Notes: generated by a model not told the origin, from the sequence alone. 64,000 nt of DNA from Thermoproteota archaeon (GCA_030550585.1 JAUQPB010000002.1:82001-146000), one strand, 5' to 3'; counted from the stretch's first letter, positions 8,103 to 17,225 are shown. A program made the numbers and translations.

Positions 8103-9551
8103 GTGAGTCTTTTGAGGAAGATTCATGATGTATTTGGTTGGAATAAATCGGTTAGCCCTATCAGAAAAAATCTTAGATATCTGAAAAGTGATAAGGCTGA
8201 TGAGCTTTGTTTAGAAGTTTTAAAGAAATACAATGTTGGCATGGCTGAAGTTACAATATGTATTGATAAATTTGGTGTTGCAAGATATCTTATAAACGAG
8301 CCTTTTGTTGATGAGACTCTTTTCAATGCTTACAACCAAATTATGGAGCATCTATACTCATCGTACTTCAATTTAGAATCGTTGGAGGACGTTAGAAAGG
8401 CTGTTAATAGAGTTGCTTCTCAGATCGGCCTTAACGATGTTGTTCAAAAATACTATGATGTATTGATGTATTATATAATCAGGGACAGTAGGGGATATGG
8501 CATATTAGATGTTGTGCTAAAAGATGATAATATTGAGGATGTGGAGCTATCTGATTGGAGAAAACCTATAACTGTTGTACATAGGGACTTTCTATCATAT
8601 GAAGCATTGGTGACAAACATACAGTTTCAAAGCGAGGAAGAAGCTAAAAGCTATATAGATAAGCTTGCCATGAAATGTGGTAAAGCAATATCTTATGCAA
8701 AGCCAGAGTTGCATGGAACACTTCCAGAGGGTTTTAGAATTGCTGCAACTATAGGTGATCCTGTTAGCTCCAGTCCAACGTTTAGCATTAGAAAGTTGCC
8801 TGGGGTTCCAATAGATATCGTGAAATTGGTTAAACAAAACGTTCTAAACTATAATATAGCATCATTAATATGGCTAATTAATGATGCTAAGCTTTTCTAT
8901 GTTATTGCTGGTGGAAGTGGCAGTGGAAAAACAACATTGCTGAATGCCTTTTTGCAGTTATCGAATCCAAATTGGAAAATAGTGGTGGTGCAAGATGTTC
9001 CAGAAATTAAACTTCCTCTAAGACCTAGATTTATGCAGTTCTATGGTGAGGACTCAGATGAGCTGTTACAAAGATGTTTTACAGCTCTTCGTTATAGACC
9101 TGATATTTTGGTTGTGGGAGAGGTTAGAGGTCGTGAAATAACCGCCCTTGTAAGAGCCATCGCCTCAGGATCAGGTTCTGCTACAACCTTTCACGCATCT
9201 ACTCCAGATGAATATGAATTAGCGATAAGAGGTCTTCTGCCACGAGATCTATACACCATGTTATCATTAAACACGGCCCTAATGGTCTTCATTTCAAGAG
9301 TTCGTAAAGGGTATAATGTTGAGAGAAAGGTTTGGAAAATATATGAGAGAGTTGGCGATGAATGGAGAGAAATATATGACATGGATAAAGGTGACTCTAT
9401 TTTGAAAAGCTATATTATTAAAAGACTTGCCAAACGACTTGCTAGAGATGATATAGAAGCCGAATATGATTATAGAATAAAGGTTTTAGAAAATGCGGGT
9501 GATGGTTATGAATCGATTGAGAGAATACTCAAGAGATACTATGGTCTTTAA
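8103..9551 (+). CDS. Type II/IV secretion-type ATPase (TadA/FlaI/PilB family)
   Basis: This 482-residue hexameric secretion ATPase has an N-terminal domain (about 1-230), Walker A GGSGSGKTT (270-278, K276), the Asp box before residue 310 and Walker B-type DILVVGEVRG (334-343, E340), then a His-box region ATTFHAST. Such enzymes power archaeal type IV pili, archaella or bindosome-like systems together with a FlaJ/TadC membrane partner. No partner or pilin lies next to it; the only TadC-like gene in the window is at 46.6 kb, with three pilin-like genes. The GTG start is chosen because AGGGG lies about 10 bases upstream. It converges on rpl2, one base apart. Confidence 0.85.
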   Translation: MSLLRKIHDVFGWNKSVSPIRKNLRYLKSDKADELCLEVLKKYNVGMAEVTICIDKFGVARYLINEPFVDETLFNAYNQIMEHLYSSYFNLESLEDVRKAVNRVASQIGLNDVVQKYYDVLMYYIIRDSRGYGILDVVLKDDNIEDVELSDWRKPITVVHRDFLSYEALVTNIQFQSEEEAKSYIDKLAMKCGKAISYAKPELHGTLPEGFRIAATIGDPVSSSPTFSIRKLPGVPIDIVKLVKQNVLNYNIASLIWLINDAKLFYVIAGGSGSGKTTLLNAFLQLSNPNWKIVVVQDVPEIKLPLRPRFMQFYGEDSDELLQRCFTALRYRPDILVVGEVRGREITALVRAIASGSGSATTFHASTPDEYELAIRGLLPRDLYTMLSLNTALMVFISRVRKGYNVERKVWKIYERVGDEWREIYDMDKGDSILKSYIIKRLAKRLARDDIEAEYDYRIKVLENAGDGYESIERILKRYYGL

Positions 9552-9552
9552 A

Positions 9553-10278
9553 CTAGTGGGCTCCCTTCTTCCTACCTGTTCTCCTAGCTGCGATATGTCC
9601 AACCTTTCTTCCTGGTGGAGTCCTTCTCGATACTGTAGTAGGCTTTGACTCACTCTGGTGCGAGCCACCGCCATGTGGATGGTCAACAGCATTCATGGCA
9701 ACACCTCTTACGCGAGGCCACTTTCTTGCCTTCACCTTCCACTTATAGTAAGAGTTGCCAGCTTTCAATAGAGGCTTCTCTAACCTGCCACCACCAGCCA
9801 CAACGCCTATTGTTGCTCTTGCATCAAGTAGAACCGATTTCTGCTTTCCGCTTGGCAAGGTAATTATTGCATGTGTCGATGTTTTGCCTGTCAATATTGC
9901 ATATGAGCCACCACTTCTCACAAGTTTGCCCCCATCAAATGGTCTCAACTCTATATTGCATATCCTTGCACCCTCTGGTATGTTTCTCAGTGGAAGTATA
10001 TTGCCGTTAGATGGACTTGCATTGGGCCCTATCTCAATTATTTGCCCAACTCTCAAACCTTCTACAGCAACATTATAGAACTCTTCACCGTTTTCAAGCT
10101 TTATCAATGCTATGGGAGCACTTCTACCAGGCTCATGCAAAATATCAACAACAATGCCTTTTAGTGTACTTGTTGGGGGAATATACGGATATTTAACTGG
10201 TGCTATTCTTAAGTGTTTTGGGCTTCTGAATGTCGGTGTTCCTCTACCCATTCTTTGAACTAATATTCTCTTACCCAT
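9553..10278 (-). CDS. rpl2: Large ribosomal subunit protein uL2
   Basis: Essential uL2 of the peptidyl-transferase region. It shows MGKRILVQRMGRGTPTFRSP at the N-terminus, GKTSTHAIITLPSGK in the middle, and the highly conserved GVAMNAVDHPHGGG followed by a basic tail ending RRTGRKKGAH. I start at the ATG at 10278 (241 residues) because homologues begin with MGKR and AGGTG precedes it; the 8-residue upstream extension looks spurious. It is transcribed leftward after rps19, detached from its usual place between rpl23 and rps19. Confidence 0.97.
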   Translation of the reverse strand: MGKRILVQRMGRGTPTFRSPKHLRIAPVKYPYIPPTSTLKGIVVDILHEPGRSAPIALIKLENGEEFYNVAVEGLRVGQIIEIGPNASPSNGNILPLRNIPEGARICNIELRPFDGGKLVRSGGSYAILTGKTSTHAIITLPSGKQKSVLLDARATIGVVAGGGRLEKPLLKAGNSYYKWKVKARKWPRVRGVAMNAVDHPHGGGSHQSESKPTTVSRRTPPGRKVGHIAARRTGRKKGAH

Positions 10279-10305
10279 TATCTTACACCTACAATACATC
10301 ATTAT

Positions 10306-10743
10306 TTACTTAAGTGCAACAAATAGTGTGCTTCTTGTTGCCTTTAAGCCAGGCTCACCGTGTTTTACCTGCTTTGTTGTCGGCGCAAATTCTCCTAGGT
10401 AATGCCCTATCATTTCAGGGGTTATTTTGACGGGAACAAACTCCTTGCCATTGTGAACAGCAATTGTCAGTCCAACCATGATGGGTAAAATTATCATGTC
10501 CCTCACATGAGTTTTGATAACAGTTTCCTTACATTCACTAACAAGTTTTTGTCTAGCTTCAATAATTTTTTCGAGAAGTCTTCTATGTCTAGGTGAAAAA
10601 CCTCGTGATAAACTTCTCCGAGCTCTGGCATTCAATATCTTCACAAGATCATCCATAGGCATGTCTATCAACTCCTCTAAACTTCTTCCTCTATACTTAA
10701 ATTTTTTCCATTCTACTGGTAACTCCCAGCACTGCTTACTCAT
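10306..10743 (-). CDS. rps19: Small ribosomal subunit protein uS19
   Basis: uS19 of the 30S head, 145 residues, with the archaeal N-terminal extension ([15 protein letters not shown]) and the conserved core [24 protein letters not shown] and [12 protein letters not shown]. It is first in a leftward rps19-rpl2 unit; the canonical order is rpl2 then rps19. A minus-strand TATA box CTTATAAA (10791-10798) about 50 bases upstream of the ATG provides its own promoter. Confidence 0.97.
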   Translation of the reverse strand: MSKQCWELPVEWKKFKYRGRSLEELIDMPMDDLVKILNARARRSLSRGFSPRHRRLLEKIIEARQKLVSECKETVIKTHVRDMIILPIMVGLTIAVHNGKEFVPVKITPEMIGHYLGEFAPTTKQVKHGEPGLKATRSTLFVALK

Positions 10744-10790
10744 AGCATTTTAGCACCTAGCACTGCAAACTATGATTTAATAACACACAG

Positions 10791-10798
10791 TTTATAAG
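10791..10798 (-). promoter_or_regulatory. TATA box for rps19-rpl2
   Basis: Minus-strand CTTATAAA about 25 bases upstream of an inferred start near 10769, ahead of the rps19 ATG at 10743. With the rightward TATA at 10831 it makes a divergent promoter region between two ribosomal units. Confidence 0.5.
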
Positions 10799-10830
10799 TA
10801 GATATCAGGCCATTTTATGATTGCGTTTTG

Positions 10831-10842
10831 TTTTTATAAAAA
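10831..10842 (+). promoter_or_regulatory. TATA box for the rpl3 unit
   Basis: TTTTTATAAAAA is a strong TATA element that is also palindromic. It would place a transcription start near 10865, upstream of the short basic reading frame at 10923 and of rpl3. Confidence 0.5.
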
Positions 10843-10922
10843 CTTATTAACACGGATCCTAGAAAATATTTTCCTTGCAATGATTAGTTAGGTTATTAGA
10901 TCTAGCAGCGAGGTTTGTGGAA

Positions 10923-11024
10923 ATGGGCGGTAAGCAAAAGACAACGCTATTCATAGTTAAATCCAGCAGTTCGCAACAGGAGGAGAGGGGTAAAAAGCCT
11001 AAGAAGGAGAAAGAAAAGATGTAA
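10923..11024 (+). CDS. Short basic peptide, eS25-like N-terminus (33 residues)
   Basis: The frame encodes MGGKQKTTLFIVK, then a Ser/Gln/Glu stretch and a Lys/Glu-rich tail ending KEKEKM. GAGGT lies about 10 bases before the ATG. The opening MGGK-K-TL and the charged tail recall the N-terminal extension of archaeal eS25, but the winged-helix body of eS25 is absent. It may be a truncated eS25 remnant, a leader peptide of the rpl3 unit or a small basic protein. Coding status is unproven. Confidence 0.35.
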   Translation: MGGKQKTTLFIVKSSSSQQEERGKKPKKEKEKM

Positions 11025-11056
11025 GGGTAGTTATGTCTTCGCGGAGGTGAGAACGG

Positions 11057-12082
11057 ATGGCACATAGAAAAACAAGCGCTCCTAAGAGAGGCAGTCTCGG
11101 TGTAAGGCCTAGAAAAAGAGCTTCTGAGATTATTCCAAGGGTGAAAAACTGGCCAATAATACAAACAGATACACCAAAACTTCTAGGCTTCTTAGGTTAT
11201 AAAGTTGGAATGACACATGTTATATTAGTGGATGATAGACCAGGGACACCTACGCAAGGCAAAGAAATCTTTGTGCCAGTAACAATTATTGAAACACCAC
11301 AGATGGTTCCAATAGCTATGAGGGTATATGGCATTAATGAATATGGTGGTCTAGGACTTTTAAAGGATGTATGGATAGAACCTCCCAAGGAGATAGAAAT
11401 ATGGAGACGAATACCAACATATAGACCTTCAGCAAATATTAATGAAAGGATAGAGTGGATCAAGAATAACATTTCTTCAATAAAACGAGTGTCTGTCGTT
11501 CTTGCAGCAAATGTTAGATCCGTTGGAGGTTTGAGCAAGAAGGCGCCCGATCTAATAGAGGTTGCCATAGGTGGGGGAGATATAAATCAAAGAGTTTCAT
11601 ATGCAATAGACATAATGGGAAAGAACATCACTGTCGATGCCGTCTTCAGTCCTGGACAATTTATTGATATTATAGGTGTGACAAGGGGTAAGGGGTTCCA
11701 AGGGGTGATTAAGAGATTTGGTGTAAAAGAGTTGCCAAAATGGCACAAACACAGAAAAGGAAGCAGAAGAATTGGAAGTAGAAGTCCAACAATTGGTGCC
11801 ATGTCTGAGGTACCACAAGCTGGTCAAATGGGATTCCACCGTAGGACAGAGTTCAATAAGAGGATTATTGCCATGGGAGATGATGGATATGCTATAACCC
11901 CCGCAGGCGGTTTTCCGCATTATGGTATAGTCAAATCAAAGTGGATAATGATATGGGGTAGCTGTGCAGGCACCCCCAAGAGACCCCTCGTTCTTAGATG
12001 GCCTATAAGACCACCTAAATGGATCCCCTCCGCCCCACCAACAATAGTCTATGTAAGTCTAGAAAGCAAGATCAGGGGTTGA
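11057..12082 (+). CDS. rpl3: Large ribosomal subunit protein uL3
   Basis: uL3, 341 residues, with the archaeal/eukaryal N-terminus MAHRKTSAPKRGSLGVRPRKRA, GFLGYKVGMTH, and the conserved loop region VTRGKGFQGVIKRFG and KHRKGSRRIGSRSP that reaches the peptidyl-transferase centre. GAGGTGAGAACGG precedes the ATG. It opens the rpl3-rpl4-rpl23 unit; uL4 begins 5 bases after its stop. Confidence 0.97.
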   Translation: MAHRKTSAPKRGSLGVRPRKRASEIIPRVKNWPIIQTDTPKLLGFLGYKVGMTHVILVDDRPGTPTQGKEIFVPVTIIETPQMVPIAMRVYGINEYGGLGLLKDVWIEPPKEIEIWRRIPTYRPSANINERIEWIKNNISSIKRVSVVLAANVRSVGGLSKKAPDLIEVAIGGGDINQRVSYAIDIMGKNITVDAVFSPGQFIDIIGVTRGKGFQGVIKRFGVKELPKWHKHRKGSRRIGSRSPTIGAMSEVPQAGQMGFHRRTEFNKRIIAMGDDGYAITPAGGFPHYGIVKSKWIMIWGSCAGTPKRPLVLRWPIRPPKWIPSAPPTIVYVSLESKIRG

Positions 12083-12087
12083 GAGAT

Positions 12088-12906
12088 ATGGTTAACAAAT
12101 TTATAGTTGTATATCCTATTGAAAAGAGATATGGAACTCTACTAGACCTGAATGGAAATGTTGTCGATAGAGTTGAACTTCCTCTGATCTTTAGTTATCC
12201 TATTAGAATAGATCTGATTAGAAGAGCGGTTATATCATCCCTAACAGCAAGACTTCAACCAAAAGGTAGAGACCCCCTAGCTGGCAAAAGAAGAGTTGGA
12301 GAATCATGGGGTATAGGATATAGTGTGGCAAGGGTTCCTCGACTGGATAATGGTAGGGCTGTTTTTGCTCCCAATGTTGTTGGCGGAAGGAGGCAGTTCG
12401 CACCAACAACATTGAGGAGAATTCACGAAGATATAAATAAAAAAGAAATGAAAATTGCAATTATTTCGGCATTATCTGCACTAGCTGATCCTAAATACGT
12501 CTTTTCTAGAGGGTATTCAATTCCTCAACAAATACAGTCACTACCAATAATTGTGGTTAACGAATTTGAGAATATTAGCTCATCTAAAGAGGTTAGAGAG
12601 TATTTAATGAAGACTGGTCTTTGGCAGAATGTCGAAAGAGCGCAAGAAAATACAAAAATCAGAAGTGGAAAAGGAAAGATGAGGGGAAGAAGATACAAGG
12701 AGCCCAAAAGCATATTGTTCATAATTTCATCTATTCAATCTCCAATTGTTAAAGCCATTAGAAATCTGCCAGGAGTAGATTACCTCACTCCAGAAACCTT
12801 AGATATATGCAAGCTTGCACCTGGTGCAATGCCAGGCAGACTTGCTATTATAACACAAAAAGCTTTGGATGCACTTTCAAGGCGCTTTGTGGTGGAGAAG
12901 CCATGA
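12088..12906 (+). CDS. rpl4: Large ribosomal subunit protein uL4
   Basis: uL4, 272 residues from the ATG at 12088 (MVNKFIVVYPIEKRYG). The exit-tunnel loop region appears as GRDPLAGKRRVGESWGIG and GGRRQFAPTTLRRIHEDIN. A longer frame begins inside rpl3 at 12019, but family length and the close spacing after uL3 favour 12088. Its stop overlaps the uL23 start (ATGA), a sign of translational coupling. Confidence 0.96.
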   Translation: MVNKFIVVYPIEKRYGTLLDLNGNVVDRVELPLIFSYPIRIDLIRRAVISSLTARLQPKGRDPLAGKRRVGESWGIGYSVARVPRLDNGRAVFAPNVVGGRRQFAPTTLRRIHEDINKKEMKIAIISALSALADPKYVFSRGYSIPQQIQSLPIIVVNEFENISSSKEVREYLMKTGLWQNVERAQENTKIRSGKGKMRGRRYKEPKSILFIISSIQSPIVKAIRNLPGVDYLTPETLDICKLAPGAMPGRLAIITQKALDALSRRFVVEKP

Positions 12907-13175
12907 GCCAGGACGTTATAAGTAAGAAAAATGTAATTGTAAGTGTTGTTACAACAGAAAAAGCATATCTACTAGCTGAAAAATATAACTACATAACTGT
13001 AAAAGTATATAGAAATGTCAATAAAAAGGAGATAAAAGAGTACATTGAAAAGACACTTAATGTGAGGATAGTGAAGGTAAATACCTTAATTGATAGAGAT
13101 GGTTATAAAAAGGCTTATGTCAAGCTAGCACCAGAGCATAGAGCACTTGACATTATAGAAAGGCTTTCACGATAA
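12903..13175 (+). CDS. rpl23: Large ribosomal subunit protein uL23
   Basis: uL23, 90 residues beginning MSQDVISKKNVIVSVVTTEKAY, with the RNA-binding strand NKKEIKEYIEKTLNVRIVKVNT and the C-terminal KKAYVKLAPEHRALDIIERL. It sits at the tunnel exit and helps dock SRP. The ATG overlaps the uL4 stop by 4 bases. The unit ends here: uL2, which normally follows, is elsewhere, and a C/D sRNA candidate starts 13 bases after the stop. Confidence 0.96.
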   Translation: MSQDVISKKNVIVSVVTTEKAYLLAEKYNYITVKVYRNVNKKEIKEYIEKTLNVRIVKVNTLIDRDGYKKAYVKLAPEHRALDIIERLSR

Positions 13176-13183
13176 CATTTATG

Positions 13184-13243
13184 AGAAAATGATGTAACTG
13201 CCGAGTACTGAAAAATGATGATAGGATCCCCTACCTGAATCAT
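13184..13243 (+). ncRNA. Box C/D sRNA downstream of rpl23
   Basis: Box C ATGATGT (13189-13195), 12-nt guide AACTGCCGAGTA, D' CTGA (13208-13211), 3-nt spacer, C' ATGATGA (13215-13221), 13-nt guide TAGGATCCCCTAC, D CTGA (13235-13238). ATGA before box C and TCAT after box D can form a short terminal stem. All four boxes and both spacings fit archaeal methylation guides closely. It lies between rpl23 and a small hypothetical gene and may be processed from the ribosomal transcript. Targets are unknown. Confidence 0.75.
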
Positions 13244-13265
13244 GGTTTTATGAGGTTTCGGATTA

Positions 13266-13538
13266 ATGTCGTCAAAATCTGTAAAAAGAATAAACATGTT
13301 TTTGTTAATCAATGACGAAAATCAATTAGATTTTATCGTAGAAAGACTGAAAAATATTTGCAAGGAATGTACATGTAGCTTTAATGTCCGTCGTAGTAAT
13401 ATCATTGAAAGATTTTATTATATAGCTATAACAATTCATATGAATGTAGAAGAGGTTAAGAAGCATATAGAAGAATTGACAAAAGAAATAGATCCATTTA
13501 TTTCATGGCATAAAATAGAAGTCATAGAAGTTAGATAG
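13266..13538 (+). CDS. Hypothetical protein, 90 residues
   Basis: I do not recognise this protein. It reads MSSKSVKRINMFLLINDEN, then an alpha/beta pattern with CKECTCSFNVRR and a second strand YYIAITIHMNVEEVKKH. The layout resembles a small ferredoxin-like alpha-beta fold, but I see no catalytic motif. Three cysteines lie close together (about residues 35-40). It follows the C/D sRNA and ends 13 bases before a convergent membrane-protein gene. Confidence 0.55.
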   Translation: MSSKSVKRINMFLLINDENQLDFIVERLKNICKECTCSFNVRRSNIIERFYYIAITIHMNVEEVKKHIEELTKEIDPFISWHKIEVIEVR

Positions 13539-13551
13539 CAGATAGAAATTC

Positions 13552-14214
13552 TTAGACAAGAATTGCCAGTCCAAAGGGCGGTATCGATATCAATATGATT
13601 TTTAGAATGCGTGGAACAAGTATTTGACTAGGCTTTGCCAAAGATATTACGGTAAATAGAATCAGATATGCTATTGATGTAAATAGAGTTATGAATCTAA
13701 AGAACAAAACCTCTATGCCTAAGATTATCATCGTTAAACCAATAGTTATAAACAGATCCGGCAACAACTCATTGCAGGTGTTGCTATGCTCCTTCTCTGT
13801 TCTATGCATATTAAAAAATGGTCTTAAAAATTTTAATAATGAAGCAACTATGATGAATAGCATTAGTGTTGATGCGACATCGCCTGTGAAGATAAAGTAT
13901 AGAAACAGCTCTAATAGGAGCTTATGTTGGTTATTATTCTTGAGCACTATTATCACATTTACTGACATTAGTATTGTAGATACGATAAGGAATGCAAATG
14001 TTTTTTGAAGGTGATTTGCGATAATTAAATAGGAGTCTGCGAGGTAACGTTCAATGCTATCGATTTTAAAACCATAAAAGACCATGTATGCGAATATATT
14101 TGAATTTGGATAGCTCAATAACATGGAATAAAGCTGCAGGAGTATAACACCTAGGATTGCTGTATACGCATGGAAGTATATTAATCTAGAATTATTTCCT
14201 TTTCTCATGGCCAA
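13552..14214 (-). CDS. Predicted multi-spanning membrane protein
   Basis: No family is recognised. The 220-residue protein has about six hydrophobic segments (roughly 11-32, 62-86, 96-120, 152-170, 173-192 and 200-220) separated by short basic or polar loops, for example FNMHRTEKEHSNTCNELLPD. It is probably an integral membrane protein. It is transcribed alone, convergent with the upstream hypothetical gene and divergent from the Lhr-type helicase gene. Confidence 0.6.
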   Translation of the reverse strand: MAMRKGNNSRLIYFHAYTAILGVILLQLYSMLLSYPNSNIFAYMVFYGFKIDSIERYLADSYLIIANHLQKTFAFLIVSTILMSVNVIIVLKNNNQHKLLLELFLYFIFTGDVASTLMLFIIVASLLKFLRPFFNMHRTEKEHSNTCNELLPDLFITIGLTMIILGIEVLFFRFITLFTSIAYLILFTVISLAKPSQILVPRILKIILISIPPFGLAILV

Positions 14215-14306
14215 CTCTTAGTGACAGTTAAATCTTTAAACCAAGTGTACTATATATATTGTTCTGCATAACAAGATATAACATGCAATCAAGGTCTCAA
14301 TGAAAT

Positions 14307-17201
14307 ATGAGAAACGACGTAGAGGAGGCAGTTTATTGGTTCTCGCGACTGGGCTTTGCATATCCAACAGATATTCAAAGGAAAACTTTTTCCAAGATTA
14401 TGGAGCACGACAGAGATTTGATGGTAGTTGCCCCTACCGGATCAGGAAAGACAGAAGCTGTTATAGTACCTCTTCTCGTCAAACTCTCTAGAAAAGGCTT
14501 TTTGAGTGGAGGTTCATCTATAACGATTATTTATATTACGCCATTAAGAGCATTGAATAGAGATATTAAATCGAGATTAGAAAATATTTGTGCAGTATTT
14601 GGATGTAGGGTGGATGTGTGGCATGGCGATACATCATATGGGGTTAGAAAAAGAATTGTGAATAGCCCTCCAAATATTCTTCTCACAACACCAGAAAGCT
14701 TTCAAATACTGCTTATAAAAAATGAATTAAGGAAACATTTAGCAAATCTTTATGCCGTTGTCATTGATGAATTACAAGAGATAGCAAATGATGAAAGAGG
14801 TGTAGAGCTTTTCTTATCTCTTGAAAGATTGGATGAAATGTTGAATAGACATATTAGAAGAATAGCATTGTCAGCCTCAATAAACGAATTTGATATAAAT
14901 TACATTGGCAACATAATTTTTTCAAACAGGCCTTTCGATATTGCTTTATCGAAAACACAAAAGATTTATGATGTAAAGGTCGGTCTATCAGATAAGAATT
15001 ATCAAGGTGGGATATTCAGTATAGAAAAGGTGGTTGATAAAATTACTGAAATTGTCGAGTCGATGTCCTTTAGACAAATACTAATATTCACAAATACTAG
15101 GACAGCCGCAGAAGAATTGGGATTTATGCTTAGAATGAATAGGAAACTAAGTGAAAACGTTGTTGGGCTACATCATGGATCTCTATCTAGGATTGAAAGA
15201 GAGTCCATAGAGAGGAATTTTAAGGCTGGTTCCCTAAAACTTGTTGTTGCAACATCTAGTCTTGAACTGGGAATAGACATTGGATCTGTAGACTATGTTA
15301 TACAGTATCTGTCGCCTAGGCAAGTTACAAAGCTTATGCAACGTGTTGGTCGTGCAGGGCATAGAGAAGAGAGCATATCTAGGGGAATAATAGTTACCCC
15401 GCCAATAATTTCGGAAATTATAGAGTCTCTTATTATTGCAAAGAGACTCCAAAGAGGTGACTTGGAACGTATAGAAACGCATTTCAATAGCTTGGATGTT
15501 TTGGCTCACCAGTTTGTTGGTGTAGCTATAGAAAGGAGTTCCATTGATGTGAACGATTTTTTCAGACTTGTAAGAAAATCTCCATTCTTTGAGAATATAA
15601 CGCTAGATGATATAGAGAAAATAGTATCATTTATGAATGAAATAGGTCTTATAAAATGTGTTAATGATGGTTATTCAATGCGTTGCCAGAGTACGAAGAG
15701 AGGCTACATATACTATGTTACAACCAACATGATACCAGATACTACACAATATCTAGCAAAGTCTGTAGTAGACCACAAAGTTGTTGCTTCATTAGATGAA
15801 GATTTCGTAGCAACATGTAATGAGAATGACATCATAGTGCTAGCTGGTAGACCTTGGAAAATTATTAGTGTGGAATTTGATGAGAAAACCGTTTGGTTGG
15901 CTCCATATACAGAACTTTCAGAGATTGTGCTACCTAGATGGGTTGGGGAGAATATTCCAGTTGACAGAAAGGTTTCAAGAGAGGTTTGTTCTTTTCTTAG
16001 GCGTTTTTGCACTTGCAGCGAATCTAGTTGCATAGAACATCTTCTAAACTTATACAATGTAGACAAAGATCTCAAGGAATTCCTATTGGCAAATAGAGAG
16101 ACTATTTGCAGAGTTTATCCAAATGATAGGGTTCTTACAATAGAGCTGCTAAGAATACCTAATGAAAATAAATCTCTTCTAGCCATCTACACATGTTTAG
16201 GCTCGAAAGCTTCAGAAGCTTTCTCAGTACTCATATCAAAAATACTGAGAGAATATCTAAAGATGGGGAATACATATAAATCACATCAGCTCGGTACTGT
16301 AATACTTACCGACTCGCCTATTAGTGCCAATGATATTAAAAGAGTCTTGAACATACTTTTTGATATCCATGAAAAGGGGTTAACAAAGGACTTTATCGTT
16401 GAGGAATTGAAAAAGACCTCTATATTCAAAAGAAACCTTATTAATGTTGCAAGAAAAATGGGAGTAGTGTCAAAGGGTAGTGACATCAAGGAGATAAAAA
16501 GGATAGTCGATAGCTTGATGGTGACATCCATTCTCGTTGAAGAGACCATAAGAGAGTTACTTGTAGAGAAAATTGATATTAAAGAGGTTGAAAAGTTTAT
16601 AGATTCGATTAAGAGAGGCATGAAAATTAAGATAGCCATCGTCAAAAAGCCATCTCCTTTTCTACAGGAGATTACACAACTTGGTTCGTTAAGGTATATA
16701 GTTAGAAGTTCTGCAGTATCAAAAGAGTTGGTATTAGAACTTGCAAAGCGAAGACTTCTAAATAAAAGTGTTAAAGCATTTTGCATGATCTGCAATAAGC
16801 TATTTGAAGTAAATATCAATGAATATTTAAGCAGTGTATGCAAAACTGACAATCCCTTTAAATGCTCTATTTCATGTCCTCATTGCGGCTCTAAGGCCAT
16901 AACAATTGTAGAGAACGATGATGAAATAAATACGTTGAAAAAAGTAATTTCAAAAGCCAAAGGTGTTGCTGAATTGGATAAATTGGATATTGAAGAGCGA
17001 AAGATGCTTGAAAAATCTGCTGAAATGGCCAATATGTTAATGGAATATGGTTTAGCCTTCTTAATAGCGTTACAAGGTATTGGTATTGGAATTGAAAATT
17101 CGAAAAAAGTGTTGTCAAAAGCATTCGATATGAATACGCTCATACAAGGTATCTTGGAATATGAAGAAAGGTTTTTAAGAACAAGGAAATATTGGGACTA
17201 G
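14307..17201 (+). CDS. Lhr-type superfamily 2 DNA helicase
   Basis: This 964-residue SF2 helicase opens with a Q-motif-like block and Walker A APTGSGKTEA (42-51). Then follow motif Ia TPLRALNRDI, the Lhr-like WHGDTSYGVRKR and ILLTTPESFQILL, motif II VIDELQE (a DEAH variant), motif III LSAS, and motifs V/VI ATSSLELGIDIG and QRVGRAGH. These are hallmarks of Lhr (large helicase-related) proteins used in archaeal DNA repair. Beyond residue 420 the winged-helix and Lhr-specific regions are divergent. Near the C-terminus are two possible zinc clusters (CMIC and CPHC). It may be an Lhr2-type paralogue. Confidence 0.8.
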   Translation: MRNDVEEAVYWFSRLGFAYPTDIQRKTFSKIMEHDRDLMVVAPTGSGKTEAVIVPLLVKLSRKGFLSGGSSITIIYITPLRALNRDIKSRLENICAVFGCRVDVWHGDTSYGVRKRIVNSPPNILLTTPESFQILLIKNELRKHLANLYAVVIDELQEIANDERGVELFLSLERLDEMLNRHIRRIALSASINEFDINYIGNIIFSNRPFDIALSKTQKIYDVKVGLSDKNYQGGIFSIEKVVDKITEIVESMSFRQILIFTNTRTAAEELGFMLRMNRKLSENVVGLHHGSLSRIERESIERNFKAGSLKLVVATSSLELGIDIGSVDYVIQYLSPRQVTKLMQRVGRAGHREESISRGIIVTPPIISEIIESLIIAKRLQRGDLERIETHFNSLDVLAHQFVGVAIERSSIDVNDFFRLVRKSPFFENITLDDIEKIVSFMNEIGLIKCVNDGYSMRCQSTKRGYIYYVTTNMIPDTTQYLAKSVVDHKVVASLDEDFVATCNENDIIVLAGRPWKIISVEFDEKTVWLAPYTELSEIVLPRWVGENIPVDRKVSREVCSFLRRFCTCSESSCIEHLLNLYNVDKDLKEFLLANRETICRVYPNDRVLTIELLRIPNENKSLLAIYTCLGSKASEAFSVLISKILREYLKMGNTYKSHQLGTVILTDSPISANDIKRVLNILFDIHEKGLTKDFIVEELKKTSIFKRNLINVARKMGVVSKGSDIKEIKRIVDSLMVTSILVEETIRELLVEKIDIKEVEKFIDSIKRGMKIKIAIVKKPSPFLQEITQLGSLRYIVRSSAVSKELVLELAKRRLLNKSVKAFCMICNKLFEVNINEYLSSVCKTDNPFKCSISCPHCGSKAITIVENDDEINTLKKVISKAKGVAELDKLDIEERKMLEKSAEMANMLMEYGLAFLIALQGIGIGIENSKKVLSKAFDMNTLIQGILEYEERFLRTRKYWD

Positions 17202-17225
17202 CCATACTATTTCTCTCGAGAAACA

